From contig JBCBBJ010000001.1 of NCBI GenBank assembly GCA_038531745.1, forward strand, positions 248,001 through 312,000: DNA of 64,000 bases, in the 5' to 3' direction. The first letter of the stretch is position 1. Each line of letters opens with the position of its first letter. This DNA comes from CALLPQ01 sp038531745 (lineage in GTDB: Bacteria > Pseudomonadota > Alphaproteobacteria > Caulobacterales > Parvularculaceae). The position numbers and the translations under genes are program-made. Below are positions 17,843 to 26,477 of the stretch, one piece after another. The notes under the pieces were generated by a model. That model saw only the letters and a list, made by a program, of their open reading frames with translations, had not been told where the DNA came from and ran no database searches.

Positions 17843-18655
17843 TTATTCCTGTGCTTTCGCCTCAACCCACCATTCCTCCATGGTTTCGAGACTTGGCGCG
17901 TCTTCGGCGGCGTTGTGCCGGGTTTCCACATAACGAAAGCGCCGGGAGAATTTCTCATTTGCCCGTCTTAACGCGTGTTCGGGGTCAATCTTCAAATGCC
18001 GGGAAAGGTTGGCCAAGACGAAGAGAAGGTCGCCGAATTCATCCTCAATCTGGTCAGCATCGCGGGATGCCATCGCGTCGGTCAGTTCTTCTGTCTCCTC
18101 ACGGAGTTTATTCAAAACATCTGCTGGCGTTGGCCAGTCAAAACCGATATTGGCGGCGCGTTTTTGCAGTTTTACCGCGCGGGTGAGCGCCGGCAGACCA
18201 AAGGGCACATCATCGAGCAAGCTGGTGCGGCCCTTGGCGGCGCGCTCCCGGGCTTTGATGTCTTCCCAGGCGGCACCCTGTTCGGCCTGATTGCGGGGGT
18301 CGGCGTCTCCAAACACATGGGGATGACGGCGGATCATCTTTGTGGTGACGGTTTCCACAACATCATCAAAAGAAAAAGCTTGCTCCTCGCTTGCCATTTG
18401 CGCGTGGAAGACGGTTTGAAACAAAAGATCGCCCAACTCTTCCTTAAGATCATTGAGGTCATTGCGCGCAATGGCGTCGGCAACCTCGTAGGCTTCCTCA
18501 ATGGTGAAGGGCGCGATCGTATCGAACGTCTGCTCCACATCCCAGGGGCAGCCATCGGGCGCGCGCAGCTGGGCCATGACACTTAACAGTGTACGGATGT
18601 CTCGCGGGTTAGCATCTTGTGGTCTGTCAGTGGATGTCTTTGTTTCGTCGCTCAT
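17843..18655 (-). CDS. mazG: Nucleoside triphosphate pyrophosphohydrolase MazG
   Basis: A 270-residue all-alpha NTP pyrophosphatase that hydrolyses (d)NTPs to monophosphates, seen as a house-cleaning enzyme. Two MazG repeats are visible: LRAPDGCPWDVEQTF with EEAYEVADAI and DLKEELGDLLFQTVFHA in the first, and KLREETEELTDAM with IEDEFGDLLFVLANLSRHL in the second, carrying the ExxE...ExxD metal ligands. The ATG at 18655 has AGAAGG before it and lies 22 bases after the proA stop; a longer frame to 18703 would overlap proA and looks wrong. Third gene of the proB-proA-mazG operon. Confidence 0.94.
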   Translation of the reverse strand: MSDETKTSTDRPQDANPRDIRTLLSVMAQLRAPDGCPWDVEQTFDTIAPFTIEEAYEVADAIARNDLNDLKEELGDLLFQTVFHAQMASEEQAFSFDDVVETVTTKMIRRHPHVFGDADPRNQAEQGAAWEDIKARERAAKGRTSLLDDVPFGLPALTRAVKLQKRAANIGFDWPTPADVLNKLREETEELTDAMASRDADQIEDEFGDLLFVLANLSRHLKIDPEHALRRANEKFSRRFRYVETRHNAAEDAPSLETMEEWWVEAKAQE

Positions 18656-18677
18656 GGTGATACCTTCTGGCCGTGCT

Positions 18678-19982
18678 TCAGGCCCGGGTTTGCCCCGTGC
18701 CACGCACCTGATATTTATACGTCGTCAGGCCCTCAACAGCCACTGGGCCGCGAGCGTGAAGCCGCCCGGTGGCGATACCGATCTCTGCACCAAAACCGAA
18801 CTCGCCGCCATCGGCAAACTGTGTTGACGCGTTATGGAGAACAATGGCGCTATCAACATGGCCGAGAAATATCTGCGCTGCTTCGGGGTCATCGGTGATA
18901 ATGCCATCCGTATGGCCAGACCCGTGACGGGCGATATGATCCAGCGCTCCATCAAGATCATCAACAACACCAATGGTGATGATGGCGTCGAGATATTCCG
19001 TATCCCAATCGGCGTCATTGGCCGGTTTCAGGTCTGGATTGAAGGCGCGGCATGCGGCGTCGGCGCGAATCTCGCACCTGCCAGCCTCAAGCCCGGCGAG
19101 GATACCGGGCAAGCAGGTGGTCAGCGCCGCGCGGTGAATCAAAACTGTCTCCACCGCGCCGCAGATACCCGGGCGACGCAGCTTTGCGTTCACAACAATA
19201 TCGCGCGCCATGGCGGCGTCGGCGGCTTTATCCACATACAAATGATTGATACCGTCAAGATGGCTCAGCACCGGCACACGAGCCTCCCGCTCAACCCGGG
19301 CGACGAGAGATTTGCCACCGCGCGGCACGATAAGATCAACTGTACCGTCGAGACCGCTGAGAAGCGCACCGACGGCAGCGCGGTCGGTTGTGGGCACATA
19401 TTGAATGGCGCCTTCGGGGAGGTCAGCAGCCCGCAGACCCGTGATAAGACAATCGTGTAGGGCGCGGGATGAATAAAAGCTCTCCGAACCCCCGCGCAGG
19501 ATCGCGGCATTGCCCGCTTTCAGGCATAGAGCGCCTGCATCGGCGGTCACATTGGGACGGCTTTCGTAGATGATCCCGATGACACCGATGGGCACGCGCA
19601 CGCGGTCGATCCTTAGGCCATTTTCTGGTCGGTGTGTACTGATGATTTCGCCAAGGCCGTCCTCAAGCTGTGCAATCTGATCCAGCCCAGCGGCGACCGC
19701 TTCAACACGGTCTGGGGTCAGGAGGAGCCGGTCGAGGAGGGGGCCGCTAAGCCCTTTTCTTTCCGCCTGCGCCATATCTTTTTCATTGGCCGCAAGGATG
19801 GTGCTCGCCCTGTCGCGGATGGCCATCGCCATCGCCGTAATCGCCTCAGCGCGTTTATCGGTGGTCACACTACGCAATTGGCGAGCGGCCGACCGGGCCC
19901 GTGCGCCCATGGCCTGCATCGCCTTATCAAGCGTTGTTGTCGGGGCCGGTATTGCCGTCATGATGGTCTCCAGCGTGGTCAA
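18678..19982 (-). CDS. proA: Gamma-glutamyl phosphate reductase
   Basis: A 434-residue aldehyde-dehydrogenase-fold enzyme that reduces glutamyl 5-phosphate to glutamate semialdehyde in proline synthesis. Recognisable are RVRVPIGVIGIIYESRPNV, GGSESFYSS, VPRGGKSLV and NAKLRRPGICGAVET, the last holding the catalytic cysteine. The C-terminal FGFGAEIGIATGRLHARGP is highly typical. Its ATG overlaps the proB stop by 4 bases, so the two are translated together. A second ATG seven codons in (19961) is an alternative start. Confidence 0.97.
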   Translation of the reverse strand: MTTLETIMTAIPAPTTTLDKAMQAMGARARSAARQLRSVTTDKRAEAITAMAMAIRDRASTILAANEKDMAQAERKGLSGPLLDRLLLTPDRVEAVAAGLDQIAQLEDGLGEIISTHRPENGLRIDRVRVPIGVIGIIYESRPNVTADAGALCLKAGNAAILRGGSESFYSSRALHDCLITGLRAADLPEGAIQYVPTTDRAAVGALLSGLDGTVDLIVPRGGKSLVARVEREARVPVLSHLDGINHLYVDKAADAAMARDIVVNAKLRRPGICGAVETVLIHRAALTTCLPGILAGLEAGRCEIRADAACRAFNPDLKPANDADWDTEYLDAIITIGVVDDLDGALDHIARHGSGHTDGIITDDPEAAQIFLGHVDSAIVLHNASTQFADGGEFGFGAEIGIATGRLHARGPVAVEGLTTYKYQVRGTGQTRA

Positions 19983-21172
19983 GGCCCGGCGAGCACAAGA
20001 TCATTGCGGTGCACGACGACGCCCGTATGGGTCTCCCCCAGGATATCCATAATCTGCCCGGTCTGACAGCCCTTAATGCGTTGCAGGGTACCATGGTCAA
20101 AGGTGCACAAGCCAAGCGCAATCTTCGATTGCTCCGGTGACAGAATATCCACGAGATCGCCGCGCCGGAAAGGTTTGTCACGGGTGTACGCCGCAACGCC
20201 GGTGATGCCGGCGGCCAACAGGCTGGAACCGTTTTCGATGGCGCGCACGGCACCCGCATCAACTTTGATGCTACCGGCGGCGGACTGACGCCCGGCAATC
20301 CATTGGCGCCGGGCCGTGCTCGCCTTGACGGTTGGAGCAAAAAGCGTCGCCCGGGCCGTGCCCCGCTGTAAATCCATCAAGGCATGATCACGGTTTCCGT
20401 CTGCAACGATCACACTGATGCCCGCCCGGGTTGCGATTTGTGCTGCGTGGAGTTTGGTTGCCATGCCGCCACTGCCCACACCGGATTTAGTGTTAGCTGT
20501 CCCCGCTGCGCGTTGATGATCATCTGTTATATGGTCAACATACGGAATATGGTTTGCCGCGGGTATGGCGCGGGGGTCCCTATCATAGAGCCCGTCAATA
20601 TCCGACAATAGGATCAGGAGATCGGCGCGGGTCATCTGCGCGGTGTGGGCGGCAAGGCGGTCATTGTCACCGTAGCGGATTTCCGCCGTGGCGATGGTGT
20701 CATTTTCATTGACCAGCGGGACCACCGGTAGGGAGAGCAAAGTCTCCAATGTTGCCGTGGCATTGAGATAGCGGCGCCGGTCTTCGGTATCCTCCAGCGT
20801 CAGCAGGATTTGGGCAATGGTCAGGTCATGGGCGGCAAACGCCTGTTGCCAGGCCTGGACCAGCAGCGATTGCCCGACGGCGGCTGCCGCCTGTTTTTGG
20901 TCAAGGCGCAGAGTGCCGGTCAAACCTAAGGTGGACTTGCCAAGAGCGACGGCGCCGGAAGATACGAGAATAATATCCCGCCGGGAACCATCAGCCATCC
21001 GGAGCAGCGCAAGATCGCCCGCAAGCTCGGCAAGACGCGCGTGATCAGGCTTGCCATCGGCGTTGGAAACGAGGGCGGAACCCAGTTTGATGACAATACG
21101 GGCGGCGGCGCCAAGGCATGCGGCTGCGTGCGAAGCTGGTTGATCGGGCGGTTTGGCGGCGTCCATGGTCAT
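19979..21172 (-). CDS. proB: Glutamate 5-kinase
   Basis: A 397-residue kinase of the amino-acid kinase family with a C-terminal PUA domain (about 300-395), catalysing the first, proline-inhibited step of proline synthesis. Signature parts: RIVIKLGSALVSNADG, ILVSSGAVALGKSTLGL, NENDTIATAEIRYGDNDRLAAH and the lysine region GTANTKSGVGSGGMATKLHAA. The first 24 residues are a poorly conserved extension. First gene of the proB-proA-mazG operon; no obgE or rpmA next to it, as often found in related genomes. Confidence 0.97.
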   Translation of the reverse strand: MTMDAAKPPDQPASHAAACLGAAARIVIKLGSALVSNADGKPDHARLAELAGDLALLRMADGSRRDIILVSSGAVALGKSTLGLTGTLRLDQKQAAAAVGQSLLVQAWQQAFAAHDLTIAQILLTLEDTEDRRRYLNATATLETLLSLPVVPLVNENDTIATAEIRYGDNDRLAAHTAQMTRADLLILLSDIDGLYDRDPRAIPAANHIPYVDHITDDHQRAAGTANTKSGVGSGGMATKLHAAQIATRAGISVIVADGNRDHALMDLQRGTARATLFAPTVKASTARRQWIAGRQSAAGSIKVDAGAVRAIENGSSLLAAGITGVAAYTRDKPFRRGDLVDILSPEQSKIALGLCTFDHGTLQRIKGCQTGQIMDILGETHTGVVVHRNDLVLAGP

Positions 21173-21237
21173 GACAGTGCTTTATATTAAGGGCTCATTT
21201 ATGCGAGGCAGTTGTCAAATACCGCGTTTTGCGAGCC

Positions 21238-21888
21238 TTACCAATCGGGCGCATGATCGGTGCCAATGGTGCTGCAGGCTTTTAACGCGGCAACCGGTAT
21301 ATCGGCGCGGATTGAAACCTCCACAACGCGGTCCTTGCCGCGAATGAGGCCGCGTGTGCGGCGTTTGTTTCGGAAGGTCTCTGCGGACGCGCTAACCGGG
21401 GTGTAGATCCAGTCGCCGCGTTTTGCCGGGTGCCGTGTGGCATTTCCTGTATTGATCGGCGCAATATCCATCGCGTGGAAAAACGTCTCGAACAAACGTT
21501 CCGCATCCAATGAAAATACGTGGTGCGCACCGCGATCCTTAAGGCTGTTTTGAAACGCCTTTCCTTCGCGCTGCGGCCACAAAAAGACGCGCTCATCCAG
21601 TTGTGCGGCCCAGGATCTGAGATCGTGATTATCAAGAAAGTCGCCGTCGCGCAGTGCACCCGCCCTTAGAGGCCGTTGGTGATTGAGGGTTGCTGTCATC
21701 ATCTCGCCCGAAAGTTTGACCGGATTCTTGCGTAGCAAAAGATCGTCCGGGTTCCTTCCTGCGAGCCGCGCGAGCGATGCTGGCCGCAATAATCCCTGAT
21801 GCTCAATACCCGGACGATTTTCCGCCAGTGTAATGTGCAGGAGATGCGTTCCCACCAGCGCCTTAAAGTCTTCCGCATTCATGGTCAC
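21238..21888 (-). CDS. Conserved hypothetical protein (DUF7002-like)
   Basis: A 216-residue soluble protein without signal peptide. The N-terminus LLHITLAENRPGIEHQGLL resembles the DUF7002 pattern of bacterial proteins of unknown function, and later come DERVFLWPQ and FSLDAERLFE; the arrangement (a His near the N-terminus, ERVFLWP in the middle) faintly recalls RNA 2'-phosphotransferase/ADP-ribosyltransferase-like folds, but that is speculation. Just upstream of proB in the same direction with a 65-bp space, yet not functionally related as far as seen. A second ATG two codons in is possible. Confidence 0.6.
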   Translation of the reverse strand: MTMNAEDFKALVGTHLLHITLAENRPGIEHQGLLRPASLARLAGRNPDDLLLRKNPVKLSGEMMTATLNHQRPLRAGALRDGDFLDNHDLRSWAAQLDERVFLWPQREGKAFQNSLKDRGAHHVFSLDAERLFETFFHAMDIAPINTGNATRHPAKRGDWIYTPVSASAETFRNKRRTRGLIRGKDRVVEVSIRADIPVAALKACSTIGTDHAPDW

Positions 21889-22037
21889 CTCGTCCCGTTT
21901 GCTGTGGGCTGCACACGACCATGTCCGACAGTCTCACCGCGCGGCAAGTCAATCCGATGGCAAGGCGCATACTATGCACTTGACCCCGGGATGGTCTTTC
22001 CCCGACAAGGACGCGGAAACGTTCGGGAGACAAAACC

Positions 22038-22961
22038 ATGCCGATCCAAGAAGCAAAACTTATCTGGCGTAATGGCGAGATGATCCCGTGGGCTGAGGCG
22101 ACAACGCACGTGCTGACCCACGGCTTGCATTACGGCACCGGTGTTTTTGAAGGCATGCGTGCCTATGAAACACCGCACAAGGGCGTATGTGTTTTCCGCA
22201 ATCGCGAGCATATTGAGCGTCTCCATTACTCAGCAGGTGTGTATCATTTTCCGCTTGATTATTCCGTCGATACCCTGATGGCGGTTTGCCGGGATGTTGT
22301 GCGCGAAAATCAGTTGTCGTCGGCCTATATCCGGCCGCTTGCCTTTTTGGGGTATGGGGAGATGGGGCCCTCTTCAAGTGAGTGTCATACGGACCTGATC
22401 GTGGCGGCGTTCCCCTGGGGCGCCTATCTTGGCGAAGAGGGATTGAAAAACGGTATCGACGTGGCCGTTTCCAGCTGGCGGCGACTGGCCCCGGGTACTG
22501 TTCCCGCCGGCGTAAAGGCGGCGGGCAATTATCTATCGTCGCGCTTGATCTCCATGGAGGCAAAACGCCATGGCTATGCCGAGGGTCTGGGCCTCGCCCA
22601 TGATGGGACCTTGAGCGAAGGAGCGGGCGAGAATCTTTTTGTTGTCCATAAGGGCCGGATCGTAACCCCGCCGGCGGCTTCAGCTATTTTATCAGGCATT
22701 ACCCGCGATACGGTCACGGTTCTGGCCAGTGATTTGGGCATCGAAATTGTGGAGCAAGCCATGCCGCGCGAGATGCTGTATGCCGCCGATGAGATTTTCC
22801 TGACCGGCACCGCTGCGGAAATCACCCCCGTGCGCAGCGTTGACCAAATCCAGATCGGCACTGGTGATCGCCCGGTCACAACGGCGCTACAGGATGCTTT
22901 TTTCGGGCTCTTTACGGGTAAAACCAAAGACCGCTGGGGATGGCTTGATCCGGTCGCCTAA
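22038..22961 (+). CDS. ilvE: Branched-chain amino acid aminotransferase
   Basis: A 307-residue fold-type IV PLP aminotransferase for the last step of leucine, isoleucine and valine synthesis. Typical segments: LIWRNGEMIPW, HYGTGVFEGMRAYE, IRPLAFLGYGEMG, the PLP lysine in VKAAGNYLSSRL, and DGTLSEGAGENLFVV followed by SAILSGITRDTV. The end KTKDRWGWLDPV is characteristic of IlvE class I. GGGAG lies upstream of the ATG. Transcribed away from the DUF7002-like gene, with a 149-bp divergent promoter region between. Confidence 0.97.
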   Translation: MPIQEAKLIWRNGEMIPWAEATTHVLTHGLHYGTGVFEGMRAYETPHKGVCVFRNREHIERLHYSAGVYHFPLDYSVDTLMAVCRDVVRENQLSSAYIRPLAFLGYGEMGPSSSECHTDLIVAAFPWGAYLGEEGLKNGIDVAVSSWRRLAPGTVPAGVKAAGNYLSSRLISMEAKRHGYAEGLGLAHDGTLSEGAGENLFVVHKGRIVTPPAASAILSGITRDTVTVLASDLGIEIVEQAMPREMLYAADEIFLTGTAAEITPVRSVDQIQIGTGDRPVTTALQDAFFGLFTGKTKDRWGWLDPVA

Positions 22962-23106
22962 CGACTTGCGGTGGTTGATTTAGCCCGGGAATTAGCCTCC
23001 TATGCAGTCAGTAGGCGAGTGATACAGGTGTTCCCAACCCAATCCTGCCCGGGAAGGTAAAGCCTAAAAAAGACAAATGTCGGCGTTAAGCTAAATGGAG
23101 AGATAA

Positions 23107-23448
23107 ATGAGCAAACGTGATGATTTAATTGAAAAATATGCTGCGGACCTAAAAGAGAAATGCAATGTTTCTCCCGACATGGATCTCCTCACCAAGGTGA
23201 CGATTGGCCTTGGCCCGTCGATTTATAATGCCGATAGCTCAACCGTTTCTGGCGGTGACCCCAATGAGCTCGCCACGGTGAAAAATAACTATCTGATCAA
23301 AAAGCTTGGCCTGAGCGACGGGCCAGACCTCGACAAGGCCATCGATAGCGTCATCGACACCTATGGTCGGTCTAATCGCAACAAATATCGTGCGGTACTC
23401 TACTACATGCTTTGCAAGCATTTTAACAAAGAGAGCATTTACGCCTAG
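23107..23448 (+). CDS. DUF2853 family protein
   Basis: A 113-residue acidic and lysine-rich soluble protein. MSKRDDLIEKYAADLKEK, DLLTKVTIGLGPSIYNAD and YRAVLYYMLCKHF match the conserved small family DUF2853 found widely in Alphaproteobacteria and Bacteroidetes. Function unknown. It stands alone after ilvE with GGAGA before its ATG, and a stem-loop follows it. Confidence 0.85.
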   Translation: MSKRDDLIEKYAADLKEKCNVSPDMDLLTKVTIGLGPSIYNADSSTVSGGDPNELATVKNNYLIKKLGLSDGPDLDKAIDSVIDTYGRSNRNKYRAVLYYMLCKHFNKESIYA

Positions 23449-23472
23449 GCGGTTCGCCGCCAAATTCTCGGG

Positions 23473-23498
23473 AGGGCAGGGTCATTCGGGCCTGCCCT
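23473..23498 (+). terminator. Stem-loop after DUF2853 gene
   Basis: Eight-base-pair GC-rich stem AGGGCAGG / CCTGCCCT with a 10-base loop, placed between the convergent DUF2853 and S41-protease genes. Lacks a T-run, so it may only mark the transcript end. Confidence 0.45.
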
Positions 23499-23574
23499 GC
23501 CAAATTGAATGGTGTCGGATCCCCAGCAAGCGCTTTGGATCGTATTTTTACCGCCGGGCAATACCGTTATATGC

Positions 23575-24513
23575 CTATTCATGAGCGTCGTTTTTCGAGC
23601 CTGTACGCAAGTAACGAGCGGCTGTTTCAACCGCTTGCGCGCTCGGGACCCTGATATCGGGCCTAATACCTGTGGTCTCCCAGTTTTTGCCGGTCGCAAC
23701 GCTGATCGGTCTTTTTGTCGGTGTGTAAAGAATAAAGCCGGTTAGCAAATCTATTCCGTCGTCCAGAAGATGGGCACCGCCGCCTGAAATTTCACCGACG
23801 ACTGTCGCACGGCCAGTCGTCTGCAATGCGAAAGCAACAGATTCGGGGGCAGAAAAAGTATCGCCATTGGTCAAAACGGCCACCGGTCGCTCTGTGCCGT
23901 ATCGCTGCCATAGAACTGCTGGCTCCTCGCGCGGCTCTGAATTCTCCAGACGCGATTCAATCGTCGTCGGCGACGGAGAACCGGGTTTGAGAAACGTCCA
24001 TTGCAAAGGCCAGGCGGTTTGAGGCGATCCGCCGTGATTACTGCGAAAGTCAAGAATCAGCGCGGTGGTCCCTGCGACCATATCGAAGGCAGCACGATAG
24101 TGGGGAAAGGCTGGCTCAAGTTCATAAAAGGACTTAATGCGAATGTAGCCAATATTCCCGTCGAGAATTTCCACATGTGTTACGCCTTGTCCGCGTTCAA
24201 AACCTGATGCCCGCCATGTGCCTATCCAATTAGTATTTTCTTCTTTCGCTTGAGATTCGATGTAAAAATGACCGTCTCCACTGATTGTTCGAAGTGTTTT
24301 CGTCAGAGCTTTTGCGAAGTCTTCTTTTGGACGACACGTTGCGGCGACAGGTCTTTCGTTTGCCATGACCCTTAACTGATCGGCGACGCGGGAGGCCACA
24401 TCCTCCAGGATATAAGCTGTTTCGATGCGGTTTGCCGTTGCCACTAAAGTCTGGGTCTCGTTCGCACAAAGCGTCGCGGGTAGAACACCCGCCAGAATGA
24501 GGATTTCAAGCAT
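23575..24513 (-). CDS. Secreted S41-type (tail-specific protease-like) peptidase
   Basis: A 312-residue exported protein with a short signal peptide (LEILILAGVLPATLCANE). The helical N-terminal part includes GDGHFYIE, and the core has GNIGYIRIKSF, LILDFRSNHGGSPQTA and the nucleophile region TNGDTFSAPESVAFALQ, which is the serine of S41/interphotoreceptor-retinoid-binding-like proteases; GEISGGGAH follows. There is no PDZ domain. The start at 24513 overlaps the end of the MarR gene by 8 bases; the frame extends further up to 24555 but the signal peptide fits 24513. It is likely co-transcribed with and controlled by the MarR regulator. Confidence 0.82.
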   Translation of the reverse strand: MLEILILAGVLPATLCANETQTLVATANRIETAYILEDVASRVADQLRVMANERPVAATCRPKEDFAKALTKTLRTISGDGHFYIESQAKEENTNWIGTWRASGFERGQGVTHVEILDGNIGYIRIKSFYELEPAFPHYRAAFDMVAGTTALILDFRSNHGGSPQTAWPLQWTFLKPGSPSPTTIESRLENSEPREEPAVLWQRYGTERPVAVLTNGDTFSAPESVAFALQTTGRATVVGEISGGGAHLLDDGIDLLTGFILYTPTKRPISVATGKNWETTGIRPDIRVPSAQAVETAARYLRTGSKNDAHE

Positions 24514-25024
24514 GGGGGCGGTCTTTCGGTAGTAGTGGTTCCGATCGAACTGCATTCAGTCGGGTAGAGAAGGGTTGTTTCCGCAACGCGTTTTCAAGGG
24601 CTGTTAGCTGAGCAATGAAATTTGGCGCTGCATCATCGATCAATGCCTGTGCCGCCGTGTCTACTTGCCGGCTTAAACCACTGACTTTTTCTGCCATCGC
24701 TACGCCTTCTGGCGTAAGCAATAAGAAAACGACCCGGCGATCATCAACGCTCTTTTTCCGTTGAAGCAACCCCGCGCCTTCCATCGCTTTTGCCACCTGC
24801 AAAACGGCAACATGGCTGGTGCCAAGCATATCTGCAGCCGTCTGCACACTAATCTCGTGCTTGTCCTTGAGTAAAAAAGTCAGCGTGAACCAACGCTGCT
24901 CGAAGCCAAGGCCTTCGCGATAGAGTTGCGTGACTGTCCCATTGAGGTTTTCAAACAGACGTCGGAGACGACTCCCGAGGGCCGAAACGCCAAGAGACTG
25001 CGGATAATCATCGTGGTTTCGCAT
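24506..25024 (-). CDS. MarR-family transcriptional regulator
   Basis: A 172-residue winged-helix regulator. Core: helix GSRLRRLFENLNG, FEQRWFTLTFLLKDKHEISVQ, the recognition helix region TAADMLGTSHVAVLQVAKAMEGAGLL, and the wing QRKKSVDDRRVVFLLLTPEG. The ATG at 25024 is preceded almost directly by a perfect 20-bp palindrome; the open frame continues upstream to 25207 but that part reads like non-coding DNA and would place the palindrome inside the gene. It forms a transcription unit with the downstream protease gene and most likely represses itself. Confidence 0.87.
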   Translation of the reverse strand: MRNHDDYPQSLGVSALGSRLRRLFENLNGTVTQLYREGLGFEQRWFTLTFLLKDKHEISVQTAADMLGTSHVAVLQVAKAMEGAGLLQRKKSVDDRRVVFLLLTPEGVAMAEKVSGLSRQVDTAAQALIDDAAPNFIAQLTALENALRKQPFSTRLNAVRSEPLLPKDRPHA

Positions 25025-25025
25025 G

Positions 25026-25045
25026 ATATGTAAGTACTTACATAT
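25026..25045 (-). promoter_or_regulatory. Perfect 20-bp palindrome, probable MarR operator
   Basis: ATATGTAAGT followed by its exact reverse complement ACTTACATAT, one base upstream of the marR-type start codon. MarR dimers bind such palindromes, usually over their own promoter. TATATA at its outer edge could serve as a -10 element, which would give a 5' leader of only about 10 bases. Confidence 0.8.
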
Positions 25046-25216
25046 ATAGCCGAACGCAAGGCCTTCCTTTTTAAAGCTGCGACTTAAGGGCGAGGGCAGA
25101 GGAGCGGCCGAAATCTGAGCGGCGCCCTGTTTTAATCCCTCTGCGTTACCGAAATAGATTTTTCGAGATTTTGCGTGCGGGCAGGGTCTGTGGGCGCGCG
25201 CATTCAATCAGTTCGA

Positions 25217-25762
25217 TTAGATGCCCCGTTCACCGGGATAATGGCCACGCGAGGGGTATTGGCCCGGGTTGCGCCCGTTTTGTGGCGCGGGCGCGGCGAT
25301 GGCGCCGGCAGCGCTCAGCTGGTTTAGAGCATGGGTTCTGAACGGCCATTTTTGCTGATCGCTCAAATGGATGAATTGCGGGCGTTTTGCCCCGCGCAGG
25401 GCTTGTTGCTGATAGCTATTCATGTGGGCCCATTGGCTGCGACGCGCATTGCGATAGGCTGACCGCTGGGTTGGTGTTACCTGGCGATAGCGCCGCGCGG
25501 TTTGTTGCTCAATTTGCTGGGATTGGGCGTAGCGCAAAGACCGCTCATAAAAGTCGGTGGCCAGGCGATCGACTATCAAACGTTCGCCGGGTCCCATGGC
25601 TTGCCAAAGGGCCGCTGGGCTTGCTGCTACGAGAGCAGATCCAGAGCCATAGGATTGGGCGCTATGGGATTGGGCTAGCGATGGGGCCATGGGCACCCTC
25701 GGCTCAAGGGACCCCAGAAGACCGATACTAAAAAAGAACCCAAAAACAAACGCTCTACGCAC
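25217..25762 (-). CDS. Secreted hypothetical protein, Gln/Arg-rich
   Basis: A 181-residue protein with an N-terminal hydrophobic signal (FVFGFFFSIGLLGSL) and a helical middle rich in Q, R, Y and A (YAQSQQIEQQTARRYRQVTP, QRSAYRNARRSQWA), ending in a disordered Pro/Gly tail (NPGQYPSRGHYPGERG). No known domain recognised; the repeated xWxxM and QQxAL pattern resembles periplasmic proteins annotated as DUF3106-like, but the match is not sure. Divergent from rpmF across a 384-bp gap. Function unknown. Confidence 0.6.
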   Translation of the reverse strand: MRRAFVFGFFFSIGLLGSLEPRVPMAPSLAQSHSAQSYGSGSALVAASPAALWQAMGPGERLIVDRLATDFYERSLRYAQSQQIEQQTARRYRQVTPTQRSAYRNARRSQWAHMNSYQQQALRGAKRPQFIHLSDQQKWPFRTHALNQLSAAGAIAAPAPQNGRNPGQYPSRGHYPGERGI

Positions 25763-26146
25763 AACTACACACCCTTAGAAACACAACAAGTCCCGGCACG
25801 GACGACCGAGGAGACCAGGTATATCAAGGCGATCTTGAAGGCCGCTGAAGCGGTTTTATGCAATTTGATCGATGGCGATTAACCATGGCGGCGCAAGGCA
25901 GGCGCGTGGGCTGACGCAATTGCAGCGAATTTATCGTAAACAACCCTTCAACCATCATCACCAGCGGGTGCGGGCATCAAAAAAAGTTTGCGAAATTTTT
26001 GGCACGCGCCCTTGCAGACCCGTGCTGCGTCAGCTACTTCCCGCGGTTCAAATTGGGCATTGAGCGGCACACGGGCGTCTTTTTCCGCCCTCCATGGACT
26101 GGCCGACGCCAACCCAACGACAGCGCGAAATCGTAAGGACCTTATT
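25763..26146. other. 384-bp divergent intergenic region
   Basis: Lies between the secreted hypothetical gene and rpmF and must hold promoters for both. Apart from a small hairpin CCGCT-GA-AGCGG followed by TTTT (25842-25857), no structured RNA, repeat or convincing small gene was seen. Short open frames here have no recognisable content. Confidence 0.4.
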
Positions 26147-26329
26147 ATGGCCGTACCAAAGAGTAAGATCACACCGTCTCGGCGGGGCATGCGGCGTAGC
26201 CACGATGCCATCACGTCCACAGCCTATATCGAGGATAAAGAGTCTGGCGAATTGCGCCGACCCCACCATATCGACCTGAAAACCGGCAAATATCGCGGGC
26301 GTCAGGTCTTGGAGCCCAAGGCTGACTAA
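26147..26329 (+). CDS. rpmF: 50S ribosomal protein L32
   Basis: A 60-residue protein of the large ribosomal subunit. MAVPKSKITPSRRGMRRSHD and the end GKYRGRQVLEPKAD are diagnostic. It has no zinc-binding cysteines, as usual in Alphaproteobacteria. AAGGA lies before the ATG at 26147; the longer frame from 25988 is not real. Not followed by plsX/fabH here. Confidence 0.97.
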   Translation: MAVPKSKITPSRRGMRRSHDAITSTAYIEDKESGELRRPHHIDLKTGKYRGRQVLEPKAD

Positions 26330-26477
26330 CGCCGATCTCCCTGTTTCCAGACAAGATTTTCGCCGCCCGGTTCGCCAGAGCTGGGCGGTTTGCTTTGTGT
26401 TTGCCGTAAACCTGTCTACACTTTTTCGTGGAAGGTGTGCCGCGCGCGCAATAGGATGAAGGCTCGGGGATACAAGC

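Noticed and set aside
17975..18834. Plus-strand frames opposite mazG and proA
   Set aside because: Mirror frames of well-identified minus-strand genes.
25025..25207. N-terminal extension of the MarR frame
   Set aside because: Would put the perfect palindrome inside the gene; the conserved protein begins at 25024 and the extension has no family resemblance.
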